The notes beneath the pieces are model-generated. The model searched no databases. It worked only from the letters and a program-made list of their open reading frames with translations, and was not told where the DNA came from. A DNA stretch of 32,149 bases from Prevotella sp. (lineage in GTDB: Bacteria > Bacteroidota > Bacteroidia > Bacteroidales > Bacteroidaceae): contig JALFCG010000084.1 in assembly GCA_022771265.1 (NCBI GenBank), forward strand, positions 1 to 32,149, given 5' to 3'. Shown here piece after piece: positions 23,826 through 32,132 of this stretch; position 1 is the stretch's first letter, and each line of letters begins with the position of its first letter. The position numbers and the translations under genes were made by a program.

Positions 23826-25054
23826 ATATCATCCTTTTTTTCTATTTTTTCAATCTCACGCTTCAGGCATCGTGGCAGTTCCTCGTCCAAGTGTTGGTGG
23901 CACGCCATGTCGAGAGTGTACATTCGGGCAATGCAGTAGTTGCTGTGGCGGCAGTTGCAGCGGGCGTTTTCCTCGGCCTTCATTCGATTTACGAAGCCTG
24001 GCTCGTTGAGCAGGGCGCGACCCATCTGCACGGCAACGAACCCGTGGTCGAGCACCTCGTCAATCTTCTCCCTTGCCACCAAGCCACCTACATACACGAG
24101 TGGCATGTCGGGCAGAGCCTCACGGAACTTCAGTGCGTCGTCGAGGAAATAGGCTTCCTTGAACGGTACCGAGGGAATCATCATCTTGCCCACCATCCTC
24201 ACACCGTATTTCAACCACCAGCAAGTCATGTAATGGGTCATGGTGCGGATAGGCATCTCGCCACGCATGACATACATCGGAGCCTTGCTCACGAAACCGC
24301 CGCTCAACACCAGTGCGTGGGCGCCGTCGTCCTGCAACCGTCGTGCCACCTGCAGTGTCTCATCGAGTTCCATGCCGCCCTTGAATCCGTCGCGCATATT
24401 CATCTTCACCAACACCGCCATGTCGTTTCCCGCAGCCTTCATCACCTCGTCCATACACATGTCCATAAAGCGCATGCGGTTCTTCAGCGACCCTCCGAAC
24501 TCGTCCTTGCGGTGGTTGGTCGAAGGCGAGAGGAACTGGCTGATGAGGTAACCGTGACCTGCATGAATCTCCACAGCGTCGAAGCCAGCCTCACGGGCAA
24601 GGCGCACCGAGTCGCCATAAGCCCGTGCCATCACAGGCAGTTCATCGGTACGCAAACCGCGCACGAAGGTGGGCGAATAGAGGTTAAAGCCGCCGCTTGC
24701 TCCCACAGGCAGACAGCCGCAGATGCTCTTGTGCGACATATTGCCGCAGTGGCCGAGTTGAATAGATGCTGCTGCACCTTCCTTGTGTACGGCATCGGTG
24801 AGTTCCCTAAGTCCCGGCACAATTTCCGGGCGCATCCAAAGTTGGCGGTCGAAAGAGAGTCCGCTCTGGCATACTGCGGCGTATGCCACTGTTGTCATTC
24901 CCACGCCTCCTTCGGCTACCGAATGGTGATAGTCGAGCAACTGTTTGCTCGGAACATTACCCGGACACATGCTCTCAAAGGCAGCAGAGCGAATTGTTCT
25001 GTTCCTCAGAGTCAGCGGTCCTATGTTTACTGGTGTGAAGAGTTTTGATGCCAT
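23822..25054 (-). CDS. Old Yellow Enzyme-family NADH:flavin oxidoreductase
   Basis: A 410-residue flavin-dependent TIM-barrel ene-reductase. The start is the ATG at 25054 (MASKLFTPVNIGPLTLRNRT); the frame stays open further upstream but that part overlaps the neighbouring gene. OYE motifs are IQLGHCGNMS (98-107), EIHAGHGYLISQFLSPSTN (162-180) with RKDEFGGS and RMRF after it, and YVGGL near the C terminus for phosphate binding. A cysteine cluster (Cys366, Cys368, Cys374, Cys385) resembles the iron-sulfur site of dienoyl-CoA-reductase relatives, although Ser371 sits where a cysteine would be expected. It lies 11 bases after the SRD5A-like gene, so the pair may act on one enone substrate, possibly a 3-oxo-delta4 steroid. 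Substrate is inferred. Confidence 0.85.
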   Translation of the reverse strand: MASKLFTPVNIGPLTLRNRTIRSAAFESMCPGNVPSKQLLDYHHSVAEGGVGMTTVAYAAVCQSGLSFDRQLWMRPEIVPGLRELTDAVHKEGAAASIQLGHCGNMSHKSICGCLPVGASGGFNLYSPTFVRGLRTDELPVMARAYGDSVRLAREAGFDAVEIHAGHGYLISQFLSPSTNHRKDEFGGSLKNRMRFMDMCMDEVMKAAGNDMAVLVKMNMRDGFKGGMELDETLQVARRLQDDGAHALVLSGGFVSKAPMYVMRGEMPIRTMTHYMTCWWLKYGVRMVGKMMIPSVPFKEAYFLDDALKFREALPDMPLVYVGGLVAREKIDEVLDHGFVAVQMGRALLNEPGFVNRMKAEENARCNCRHSNYCIARMYTLDMACHQHLDEELPRCLKREIEKIEKKDDI

Positions 25055-25065
25055 AATTGTCTGTT

Positions 25066-25836
25066 TTAATATATGAATGGTATGATTCTTTTCCTGTTTC
25101 CCACAGCGGCGCCAAATTCCTCGCGGTAGTGCTTGTGTATGGCAGCGGCACGCGGAACGAGATTGGCCGCCGTCCATATTACGAAGAGCCAAGCGGCAGG
25201 TATCGTGGTGAAGAGAGCGAAACCTGTCCATTCCACAAGTTCGCCGAAATAGTTGGCTGAGGTGACATAGCGGTAAAGTCCCTTGGAGGGCAGATAGTGG
25301 TTGGTGTCGCCTGGTTTGCGCAGATGGCGGATGACGTGGTCGGAGTGCAGGTTGATGCCCATGCCAAGGAAAAATACGGCTATGCCCAAGAGCGACAGCG
25401 GACGAAGCAAGAACGCCGCGCCCTCGTTGAAGCAAGACGGCGGAAACGAGAAGAGCCCCTTGCCTATCAGCACGCCATTGATGACATTAAACGTGATGCC
25501 CATCAACATTATTGCAACAGGCATACGGCTCTTTCCCTTCATCAGAAGAGGAAAAACAAACGACCGCTGGAAATAATGCAGCTCAAAAAGCAGGAAGGCG
25601 AGGAAAGCCGGCAAGGCTGTTGTCGCCCCATTGCTTGTCCACATCCATAGCATCACGATGAACACCGGAGCCTCCATCAGCACCCATGTCACCTTGTTGC
25701 TTATCGACCATCCCCAAGCCTTTGTGCGGAACATTCCATATCCTGCCTTCACAAAGTAAAGGGCAACAAAGACGAAGACAGCCATTACTGTCATTGTCCA
25801 AAGCGCCGTATTATATATATATAAGGTTTGGTCCAT
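25066..25836 (-). CDS. Steroid 5-alpha-reductase-like membrane protein
   Basis: A 256-residue polytopic membrane protein (about six or seven helices) of the 3-oxo-5-alpha-steroid 4-dehydrogenase family. The signatures seen in SRD5A enzymes are all present: ELHYFQRSFVFP (85-96), NLHSDHVIRHLRKPGD (162-177), GLYRYVTSANYFGELVEW (186-203), NLVPRAAAIHKHY (225-237) and the terminal RKRIIPFIY (248-256). Such enzymes use NADPH to saturate the delta4 double bond of 3-oxo steroids; in gut Bacteroidales homologues act on 3-oxo-delta4 bile acids. It follows the helicase by 12 bases and precedes the OYE gene by 11 bases. Family assignment is firm; the actual substrate here is inferred. Confidence 0.87.
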   Translation of the reverse strand: MDQTLYIYNTALWTMTVMAVFVFVALYFVKAGYGMFRTKAWGWSISNKVTWVLMEAPVFIVMLWMWTSNGATTALPAFLAFLLFELHYFQRSFVFPLLMKGKSRMPVAIMLMGITFNVINGVLIGKGLFSFPPSCFNEGAAFLLRPLSLLGIAVFFLGMGINLHSDHVIRHLRKPGDTNHYLPSKGLYRYVTSANYFGELVEWTGFALFTTIPAAWLFVIWTAANLVPRAAAIHKHYREEFGAAVGNRKRIIPFIY

Positions 25837-25848
25837 AATGATTGATTT

Positions 25849-27729
25849 TTATTTTGTTTCACTCAAACTGTCTATATATTCTTTCAGGCGGCGATAAAAC
25901 GTATGCCGTGTGAGAGTGGCAGAGTCGCCAAGGATGATGAGTTTCATCCTTGCCCTCGTTATCGCCACATTCATGCGTCGCAGGTCTCGCAAAAATCCTA
26001 TCTGCCCTTCCTCGTTGCTTCTCACCATTGAAATCACTATGATGTCGCGTTCCTGTCCTTGGAATCCGTCAACAGTATTCACGGCGATTATCTTTCGGAA
26101 AGGTTTGTAGAAGTCGGTCCTTTTTATCAGGTGGCGCAGGTATTGCACCTGTGCACGATAGGGCGAGATTATTCCCACGTCTATTCGCTCGTCAATTATT
26201 CTTTGTCTGCCTATTCGTACAAAATACTCCGCAAGGGTGAGCAGTGTCAGTTGGGCTTCCTCTTTGTTTATGCGTCCGAAGTTGTCGCCCACGAATTGCT
26301 CGTGCGAAGTGTCGCCAGACGTGTCTTTCCATTCTATCGCCTTGTCGAGGTCGAGTATTCCGCGATATTTCACCATCGGTGCCGCTTCCACTTCTCCGTG
26401 GTAGAACCAGTCGGAAGAGAAGCGCATGATGGCTTCGTTCATACGGTATTGCATTTTCAACAGTGTTACCGCCTCGGGCTTTCGTTCCACAATGCGTTGC
26501 ATCAACGTCTTGTCCAAGCCGCCTTTCATCGCGGCAACACTTTTAATTGTCGGAGGCAGCTGGCAGTGGTCGCCTGCAAGTATCACTCTTGTGGCACGAC
26601 GCATCGGAATCCAGCAAGCCGCCTCAAGTGCCTGTGCCGCCTCATCGATGAACAGGGTTCCAAACTTCATTCCGTCGAGCAGGCGGTTGGCGCTGCCCAC
26701 AAGCGTGGAGGCTATAACGCGCGCCTCGCGGAATAGTTGGTTGCGTATGCGCAGTTCGAGTTCTGTCTCGCGTTCCTTCAGCCGTTCCAACTTCTGGTGG
26801 AAGCTGTGGTCGCCGCGCTTGCGGTTGGCTCGCAACTGGCGTATGCTTTTCCTTATTGCCCAGAGTTGCGGATAGTCGGGATGACTCTCGAAGCGCCGTT
26901 CGTAGGTGAAGGACAGCATCTTGTCGTTCACCTTTGTAGGATTGCCGATACGCAAGACATTAATCCCCCTGTCAACGAGTTTTTCCGAAATCCAATCGAC
27001 AGCCATATTGCTTTGCGCACAAACGAGGACCTGGTTCTCGCGTCGCAAGGTTTCGTAGATAGCCTCAACGAGCGTGGTGGTCTTTCCTGTTCCAGGAGGT
27101 CCGTGAACCACCGCCACGTCCTTTGCCCTCAACACTTCGTTCACTGCCCTTTCCTGCGACACGTTGAGGAACGGGAAACTGAGCGGCGCGAAAGTGAAGG
27201 TTTCAGCTTTCTGGCTGCTGTAGAAGAGGTCGCGCAGATAGCCAAGTCGCCCACGTGCTCCGATGGTGCGGTCGAGTGCTTCAAACATAAGCCTGTAGGT
27301 TGTCTCGTCGAAACCAAGCTGCACGTAGAGGGAAGCCGCTGTCTGCATTCCCACGGTGTCGGTTCCGTCGGGCACAGTGACCACCATCCTGTCTCCATCC
27401 ACGTAGCTTACCGTCCCGTTTATCGACTTAGTCTTCTTCCCGTTTTTGTCGTTCTGTTTTTCAATTAGGATGATATATACAGGTCGCCCAAACTCGAAAT
27501 TGTGTTCAATGTCGTTGTCTTGTGTCCGCACTATTTCCACCGAGAGTTGGTTGAGAGAGTTGTAGAAGCTACGGCTGAAATGCACGTTGAGCCACACGTC
27601 ACCTCTCTTTGCCAAGCGTTCAAGACCCTTGGCTTCCATCTGTCGGCGGTGTTCCTCCTTATCGACATTGTATTCAATCTCCAGTAACATGCGTTGTTGC
27701 TGGAGTGCGAGTATGGGCGATTCTGTCAT
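25849..27729 (-). CDS. UPF1/DNA2-like superfamily 1 helicase
   Basis: A 626-residue cytoplasmic SF1B helicase, IGHMBP2/UPF1-like. The ATG at 27729 (MTESPILALQ) overlaps the GH31 stop by 4 bp (ATGA); the longer open frame upstream is only out-of-frame GH31 sequence. Motifs in order are I (GPPGTGKTTT, 210-219), II (LFIDEAAQALE), III (GDHCQLPPT), IV (QYRMNEAIM), V (VDGFQGQERDIIVISMVRSN) and VI (MNVAITRARMKLIILGD). The N-terminal domain (about 1-180) is the usual stalk/beta-barrel part. No nuclease domain is seen. Probably a general nucleic-acid helicase; its place between GH31 and the reductases looks incidental. Confidence 0.92.
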   Translation of the reverse strand: MTESPILALQQQRMLLEIEYNVDKEEHRRQMEAKGLERLAKRGDVWLNVHFSRSFYNSLNQLSVEIVRTQDNDIEHNFEFGRPVYIILIEKQNDKNGKKTKSINGTVSYVDGDRMVVTVPDGTDTVGMQTAASLYVQLGFDETTYRLMFEALDRTIGARGRLGYLRDLFYSSQKAETFTFAPLSFPFLNVSQERAVNEVLRAKDVAVVHGPPGTGKTTTLVEAIYETLRRENQVLVCAQSNMAVDWISEKLVDRGINVLRIGNPTKVNDKMLSFTYERRFESHPDYPQLWAIRKSIRQLRANRKRGDHSFHQKLERLKERETELELRIRNQLFREARVIASTLVGSANRLLDGMKFGTLFIDEAAQALEAACWIPMRRATRVILAGDHCQLPPTIKSVAAMKGGLDKTLMQRIVERKPEAVTLLKMQYRMNEAIMRFSSDWFYHGEVEAAPMVKYRGILDLDKAIEWKDTSGDTSHEQFVGDNFGRINKEEAQLTLLTLAEYFVRIGRQRIIDERIDVGIISPYRAQVQYLRHLIKRTDFYKPFRKIIAVNTVDGFQGQERDIIVISMVRSNEEGQIGFLRDLRRMNVAITRARMKLIILGDSATLTRHTFYRRLKEYIDSLSETK

Positions 27730-30044
27730 TTTACGATTTCTATCTTCTCGTCGCCTGGACGATAAACTATTCCGCTGCACTTCACGTTGTCGGCAGAACG
27801 GAAGTGTTTCATCTCTATCTTGTCCCAGCGTATCTGGTCGGTGCGCTGTGCAAGCGGTGCGTGTGGTATGATGCTTCCGTCGCGAACGAGGATTACGCAA
27901 GATATCTTTCCTGTTGCAATGTTGCGGTAGCCACCTTCATAAACCTTTCCGGATTGATAGTCAATCCACTTTCCTGCCGGCAGGTAGCACATTCTCGACG
28001 TGCCGCTCTCAAGCAACGGTGCCACGAGAATCTGCGATCCGAACATATACTCGTCCTCAACCAGCCATGCGCCTGGGTCGTCGGGGAACTCCACGAGCAG
28101 GGCGCGTAGCATTGGCAGGCCACGCTCCGAGCAATCCTTTGCCTGGGCATAGACGTAAGGCATAAGTTTGTATTTCAGTTCAGCACTCTCACGGAAGGCG
28201 TCTGTCAAGCCTTTGCTGATGAGCCATGGCTCCGTTGGAGGTGCACCGTGGGCACGGCTGTGGCTCGACAGGAAACCGAAGGGAAGCCAGCGGCGATACA
28301 GGTCTTCGGGTGTCTCGGTGACGAAGCCTCCGATGTCGTGGCTCCAGAACGAGAATCCGCTGAGACCAAACGAGAGTCCACCTCGCAGGTCGCCTATGAA
28401 GCCAGTGTTTGTCGTGGCAGCGTCGCCACCCCAATGCAGAGGATAACGCTGTGAACCAGCCCATGCACTACGCGCCCATATCACTCCTTCGTTGTCGGCG
28501 GAGTTTGCCTTCACAGCCTCCCAGAGAGCCTTGTTGTAGCGCAGCGGGTAGAGGTTATGCTCGTAGAGTCCTCCACGTCCGCTATGATAAAAACCGTCGA
28601 GAGGCGCAGCCTCGCCGAAGTCGCACTTTATGGCTCCCACGCCCTGCTTCACGAGCCCTGCAATCTTTTGCTGATACCAGCTGACGGTCTTTGGATTCGA
28701 CAGGTCGAGCACGGCATCCTCGTAAGGCGACGATCCGCAGGCGTTCCTTACCGCCATATCGCCATCGAGCAGCTCACCAAAGAATTTGTTCTTCGGAGTG
28801 AAATAAGGCAATTGCCAGAGACAGACATGGAAACCGTCGGCGCGCATCTTTTTCATCATTGCCACTGGGTCGGCAAAGCGGTCGGCGGCAAACTGGTAGT
28901 CGCACTGCCAGTCAACTCCAAACCATCCCGTGTCGAAGTGAATCACGTCGGCCGGAATCTTGTGCTTGCGCAGGTTGGCTGCAATGTCAAGACCTTCTTG
29001 CTGCGAGAAATAGGTGATGCGGCTCATCCATGTGCCGAAAGTCCACAGCGGCAGCATCGGGCTTTTGCCCGTTATCTCGGTGTATTCGTAGAGTATGTCC
29101 TTCGGGTCGCCGAAGAACACGAAGAAGTCCATCTTCTCGTCGCCCATATAGAGGCTTTGTGTGCCTATATAGCTCTTGCCGAAGTCGCAGGTCACCGGCG
29201 CCGAGGTGTGCATAAACACTCCGTAGCCGCGGTTGCTGAAATAGAACGGTATTGGCTTGTACATTCCAGGTGTCTCAGGTCCTTGCGGGTCGGTCACGAA
29301 GATGTTCACCTTCTGTCCTACCTTGTTGAGCGAGGTGAACGACTCGCCGCAACCGTAGATGCGCTCCTGTGGCGCAAGGGAAAAGACGGGGTTGATGCTT
29401 CTGGAGTTGTCAGAGCCTCGCTTTATGAAGTTGAACGGCAGAATCTTCACCTGTGTGGAGTCGTTGTCGCCCAAGGTGCGTGTCTCTGTCAGCGTGCGTC
29501 CGTCCTTGTCCTTCAGGACGATACGCCAAGGATATTTCCTTATCTCTATTGTACCGTAAGCCGACGAGTAGCTCACCGCCGCGGCACTCTGCTTCACCTT
29601 CCAGTCCGAGGGATTGTTTGCCAGCACCTTGCTGAACATTATGTCGTCGGCATCGTTGTCCTTCGGCTCAATGGGTGTGGTGAGCATGGTGATGCGCACC
29701 GTGCGCGGACTTACGAACTGCAGTTTGAACTTCAGCTGCGGGTCGTTGTCGTAGGCAGTTTCGGGGAAGTCGAGCATCTGCAGCCGTTGCGGCCAGAAGC
29801 CGTTGGTGTTGAAAGCCTGTCGCGGTGCTATGCGATAGCGGTTCCACTTCACCTTTCCCTCTGCCTTGGCGGTGTCGAAGTCGGCAAGGCTGTCGGCAAA
29901 GAAATAGGTGTTGGCAAGGTCGCTGAAGTCGGCTGCCATGTCCTTCGGCTGGTTCATCAGATAACTGATTCCCTCGTTGGTCTTGATTTGTGCCTGCGTC
30001 TGCATCGTGGCGGCAAGCAGCATTGCGGTGACAATAGATTTCAT
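27726..30044 (-). CDS. GH31 alpha-glucosidase/alpha-xylosidase, secreted
   Basis: A 772-residue glycoside hydrolase family 31 enzyme with a signal peptide (ending TQAQ, residue 19), so periplasmic or surface located. An N-terminal galactose-mutarotase-like beta domain (to about 310) precedes the catalytic barrel. The nucleophile is Asp475 in KCDFGEAAP and the acid/base is Asp541 in HWGGDAATT; substrate-pocket segments include WMSRITYF (339-346) and HFDTGWFGVDWQCDY (369-383). The DTGWF...WQCDY form recalls alpha-xylosidases, but alpha-glucosidase is equally possible. It lies between lgt (16-base gap) and the helicase (4-bp overlap), not beside a SusC/SusD pair. Confidence 0.9.
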   Translation of the reverse strand: MKSIVTAMLLAATMQTQAQIKTNEGISYLMNQPKDMAADFSDLANTYFFADSLADFDTAKAEGKVKWNRYRIAPRQAFNTNGFWPQRLQMLDFPETAYDNDPQLKFKLQFVSPRTVRITMLTTPIEPKDNDADDIMFSKVLANNPSDWKVKQSAAAVSYSSAYGTIEIRKYPWRIVLKDKDGRTLTETRTLGDNDSTQVKILPFNFIKRGSDNSRSINPVFSLAPQERIYGCGESFTSLNKVGQKVNIFVTDPQGPETPGMYKPIPFYFSNRGYGVFMHTSAPVTCDFGKSYIGTQSLYMGDEKMDFFVFFGDPKDILYEYTEITGKSPMLPLWTFGTWMSRITYFSQQEGLDIAANLRKHKIPADVIHFDTGWFGVDWQCDYQFAADRFADPVAMMKKMRADGFHVCLWQLPYFTPKNKFFGELLDGDMAVRNACGSSPYEDAVLDLSNPKTVSWYQQKIAGLVKQGVGAIKCDFGEAAPLDGFYHSGRGGLYEHNLYPLRYNKALWEAVKANSADNEGVIWARSAWAGSQRYPLHWGGDAATTNTGFIGDLRGGLSFGLSGFSFWSHDIGGFVTETPEDLYRRWLPFGFLSSHSRAHGAPPTEPWLISKGLTDAFRESAELKYKLMPYVYAQAKDCSERGLPMLRALLVEFPDDPGAWLVEDEYMFGSQILVAPLLESGTSRMCYLPAGKWIDYQSGKVYEGGYRNIATGKISCVILVRDGSIIPHAPLAQRTDQIRWDKIEMKHFRSADNVKCSGIVYRPGDEKIEIVK

Positions 30045-30060
30045 AGGTTCTTTTGTTATT

Positions 30061-30873
30061 TTAGGATTGTTTCTTATATCTCATCATACATACTATTCCG
30101 ATTATGACAAACGGAATGCTGAGCAGCTGTCCCATGTCCAGGGGCAGCGATGCCTCAAACGCCTCCTGTATCTCCTTCGTAAACTCGATGAAGAAGCGGG
30201 CGGTGAAGATGTAGGTCAGGCAGAGACCGAAATAGAAGCCAGTGCCCACGCGCTGCGGATAGCGCTTGTAAAGGGCAAAGCCGATGAACAGCAGTGCGGC
30301 GTAGGCTATTGCCTCGTAGAGCTGACCGGGATGGCGAGGCATCATATCCACGCGTTCGAAGACGAAAGCCCATGGCACGTCGGTCACCTTGCCTATTATC
30401 TCCGAGTTCATCAGGTTGCCTATTCGTATGAAGAAGGCAGCTATCGGTGTGGCTATTGCCACATTGTCGAGCACCGTCCAGATGCCCACCTTAGTCCTTT
30501 TCACGTAGAGCCAAAGGGCAATTATCAGTCCCAGTGTTCCGCCGTGGCTTGCCAAACCCTCGTAGCCAGTGTATTTCCAGTCGCCGTCTGCCGTGAAATG
30601 TATTGGCAGTAGCATCTCCACAAAGCCCTTCACCGACGTGAGGTAGTAGTCGGGTTGATAGAAAAGGCAGTGTCCGAGTCGTGCTCCTATTATTATGCCG
30701 AAGAAGCAATAGAAGAACAGCGGCTCAAACTTCTCGTCGCCTAGTTTCTGTTGTCTGTATAGCCGCTTGGCTATGAGATAAGAGCCAAGCAGACCGAGCA
30801 GCCAGCACAAGCCGTACCAGCGAAGTCCGAAAATGGTGGTGAGGCTTGGGTTCCAATGAATGTATAGTTCCAT
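30061..30873 (-). CDS. lgt: Prolipoprotein diacylglyceryl transferase
   Basis: A 270-residue inner-membrane enzyme with about seven helices that moves a diacylglyceryl group from phosphatidylglycerol to the lipobox cysteine of prolipoproteins, the first step of lipoprotein maturation. Family motifs are [10 protein letters not shown] (63-72), the SHGGTLG segment with His110, and [14 protein letters not shown] (148-161) with the conserved Arg150 and Asn153. Length is normal. It serves the lipoproteins encoded here (RND adaptor, GH26, probably the kinase). The start at 30873 is preceded by an AGTTGACAAGT-type repeat, seen here in reverse, as in front of ychF. Confidence 0.94.
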   Translation of the reverse strand: MELYIHWNPSLTTIFGLRWYGLCWLLGLLGSYLIAKRLYRQQKLGDEKFEPLFFYCFFGIIIGARLGHCLFYQPDYYLTSVKGFVEMLLPIHFTADGDWKYTGYEGLASHGGTLGLIIALWLYVKRTKVGIWTVLDNVAIATPIAAFFIRIGNLMNSEIIGKVTDVPWAFVFERVDMMPRHPGQLYEAIAYAALLFIGFALYKRYPQRVGTGFYFGLCLTYIFTARFFIEFTKEIQEAFEASLPLDMGQLLSIPFVIIGIVCMMRYKKQS

Positions 30874-30888
30874 ATTATTTTTATTCTA

Positions 30889-30914
30889 AGTTGACAAGTA
30901 AACAAGTTGACAAC
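30889..30914 (-). repeat. ACTTGTCAACT element before lgt
   Basis: On the minus strand two related copies, TTGTCAACTTG and ACTTGTCAACT, lead into an AT-rich stretch and the lgt ATG at 30873. Confidence 0.5.
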
Positions 30915-30919
30915 TAATA

Positions 30920-32023
30920 CTAAACATTAAATCGGAAGTGCATTATGTCGCCGTCCTGAACGACATAGTCCTTGCCTTCAATACCCAGTTTTCCTGCTTC
31001 CCTTACAGCCGCCTCGGAGCCAAACTGAATGTAGTCGTCGTACTTTATTACCTCGGCGCGGATGAAACCTTTCTCGAAGTCGGTGTGGATGACACCTGCA
31101 CACTGCGGAGCCTTCCATCCCTTGTGGTAGGTCCATGCCTTCACTTCCATCTCGCCTGCGGTGATGAATGTCTCAAGATTCAGCAAGGAGTAGGCTTTCT
31201 TTATCAGTCGGTTCACGCCGCTCTCCTCAAGTCCCAGTTCCTCAAGAAACATCTGTTTGTCCTCATACGACTCCAGTTCGGCAATGTCTTCCTCGGTCTT
31301 GGCAGCGATGACCATTGCCTCCGCGCCTTCTTCCTTGGCAAGAGCCTCTATCTTCTTTGTAAACTCATTGCCGCTCTTTGCCGACGCCTCGTCAACGTTG
31401 CAGACATAGAGCACTGGCTTTGCGGTGAGCAGGAAGAGGTTGCGGGCAGCGTCCTGTTCCTCCTTCGACTCAAACTCCACCGTTCGTGCGTTCTTGCCCT
31501 GTTCGAGCACTGCCTTGTATGCCTCCAGCACAACCACCTCAATCTTCGCGTCCTTGTTGTTGCCGATGGCGGCTATCTTCTGCTGCTTCTGCAGTCGGCT
31601 TTCTATTGTTTCAAGGTCTTTCAACTGCAACTCCGTGTCGATGATTTCCTTGTCGCGCACCGGGTCGATGGTTCCATCTACATGGGTGATGTTCTCGTCC
31701 TCGAAGCAACGCAGCACATGGATTATGGCGTCCGTCTCGCGTATGTTTCCAAGGAATTTGTTGCCAAGACCCTCTCCCTTGCTTGCGCCCTTCACAAGGC
31801 CTGCTATATCCACTATCTCACACGTTGCAGGCACTATTCTGCCGGGATGAACCAGTTCGGCGAGCTTTGTCAGTCGCTCGTCGGGAACGGTTATCACGCC
31901 CACGTTTGGCTCAATAGTACAGAAAGGAAAATTCGCTGCCTGTGCCTTGGCACTCGACAGACAGTTGAAAAGCGTTGACTTGCCCACATTAGGCAGTCCT
32001 ACAATACCACATTTTAATGACAT
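30920..32023 (-). CDS. ychF: Redox-regulated ATPase YchF (Obg-like, OLA1 family)
   Basis: A 367-residue translation-associated P-loop NTPase. G1 is GLPNVGKST (8-16), the switch region is NFPFCTIEPNVGV, G3 is DIAGLVKGAS (73-82), and the base-recognition segment CNVDE near 210 replaces the GTPase NKxD, which explains the ATP preference of the family. A coiled-coil insert (about 135-170) and a C-terminal TGS domain (about 280-367, ending HFRFNV) complete the fold. YchF binds ribosomes and acts in stress responses. It is the first gene of the long minus-strand run, 46 bases before lgt. The start at 32023 is preceded by a 50-bp GTTGAC-type repeat. Confidence 0.96.
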   Translation of the reverse strand: MSLKCGIVGLPNVGKSTLFNCLSSAKAQAANFPFCTIEPNVGVITVPDERLTKLAELVHPGRIVPATCEIVDIAGLVKGASKGEGLGNKFLGNIRETDAIIHVLRCFEDENITHVDGTIDPVRDKEIIDTELQLKDLETIESRLQKQQKIAAIGNNKDAKIEVVVLEAYKAVLEQGKNARTVEFESKEEQDAARNLFLLTAKPVLYVCNVDEASAKSGNEFTKKIEALAKEEGAEAMVIAAKTEEDIAELESYEDKQMFLEELGLEESGVNRLIKKAYSLLNLETFITAGEMEVKAWTYHKGWKAPQCAGVIHTDFEKGFIRAEVIKYDDYIQFGSEAAVREAGKLGIEGKDYVVQDGDIMHFRFNV

Positions 32024-32037
32024 ATATTTTCTTATTT

Positions 32038-32087
32038 AGTTGACAAGTGGACAAGTTGACGAGTTAACTGTTGACGAGTTGACAAGT
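32038..32087 (-). repeat. ACTTGTCAACT tandem array before ychF
   Basis: Fifty bases made of variants of ACTTGTCAACT (minus strand) end 14 bases before the ychF ATG at 32023. Individual units differ slightly (ACTCGTCAAC, ACTTGTCCACT). Confidence 0.55.
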
Positions 32088-32096
32088 CATATGTCC

Positions 32097-32132
32097 CCTT
32101 TAATCCTTTAATCTTTTAATTCTTTAATTCTT
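32097..32132. repeat. TTTAATTC short tandem repeat
   Basis: Four to five imperfect copies of an 8-9-bp unit (CTTTAATC, CTTTAATT) lie upstream of the ychF array at the right edge of the window. Function unknown. Confidence 0.5.

Noticed and set aside
23717..25048. Long plus-strand open frame (443 codons)
   Set aside because: It is antisense to the OYE gene, is rich in His/Cys in the way shadow frames are, and shows no domain.
25055..25435. N-terminal extension of the OYE-like protein
   Set aside because: The open frame continues upstream but overlaps the SRD5A-like gene; the OYE domain begins right at the ATG at 25054.
27730..27900. N-terminal extension of the helicase
   Set aside because: It is out-of-frame GH31 sequence; the ATG at 27729 with a 4-bp overlap is a natural coupled start.
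28557..30107. Long plus-strand open frame (516 codons)
   Set aside because: It is a complementary-strand shadow of the GH31 gene, which has full catalytic motifs.
30938..31978. Long plus-strand open frame (346 codons)
   Set aside because: It is a shadow of the highly conserved ychF gene.
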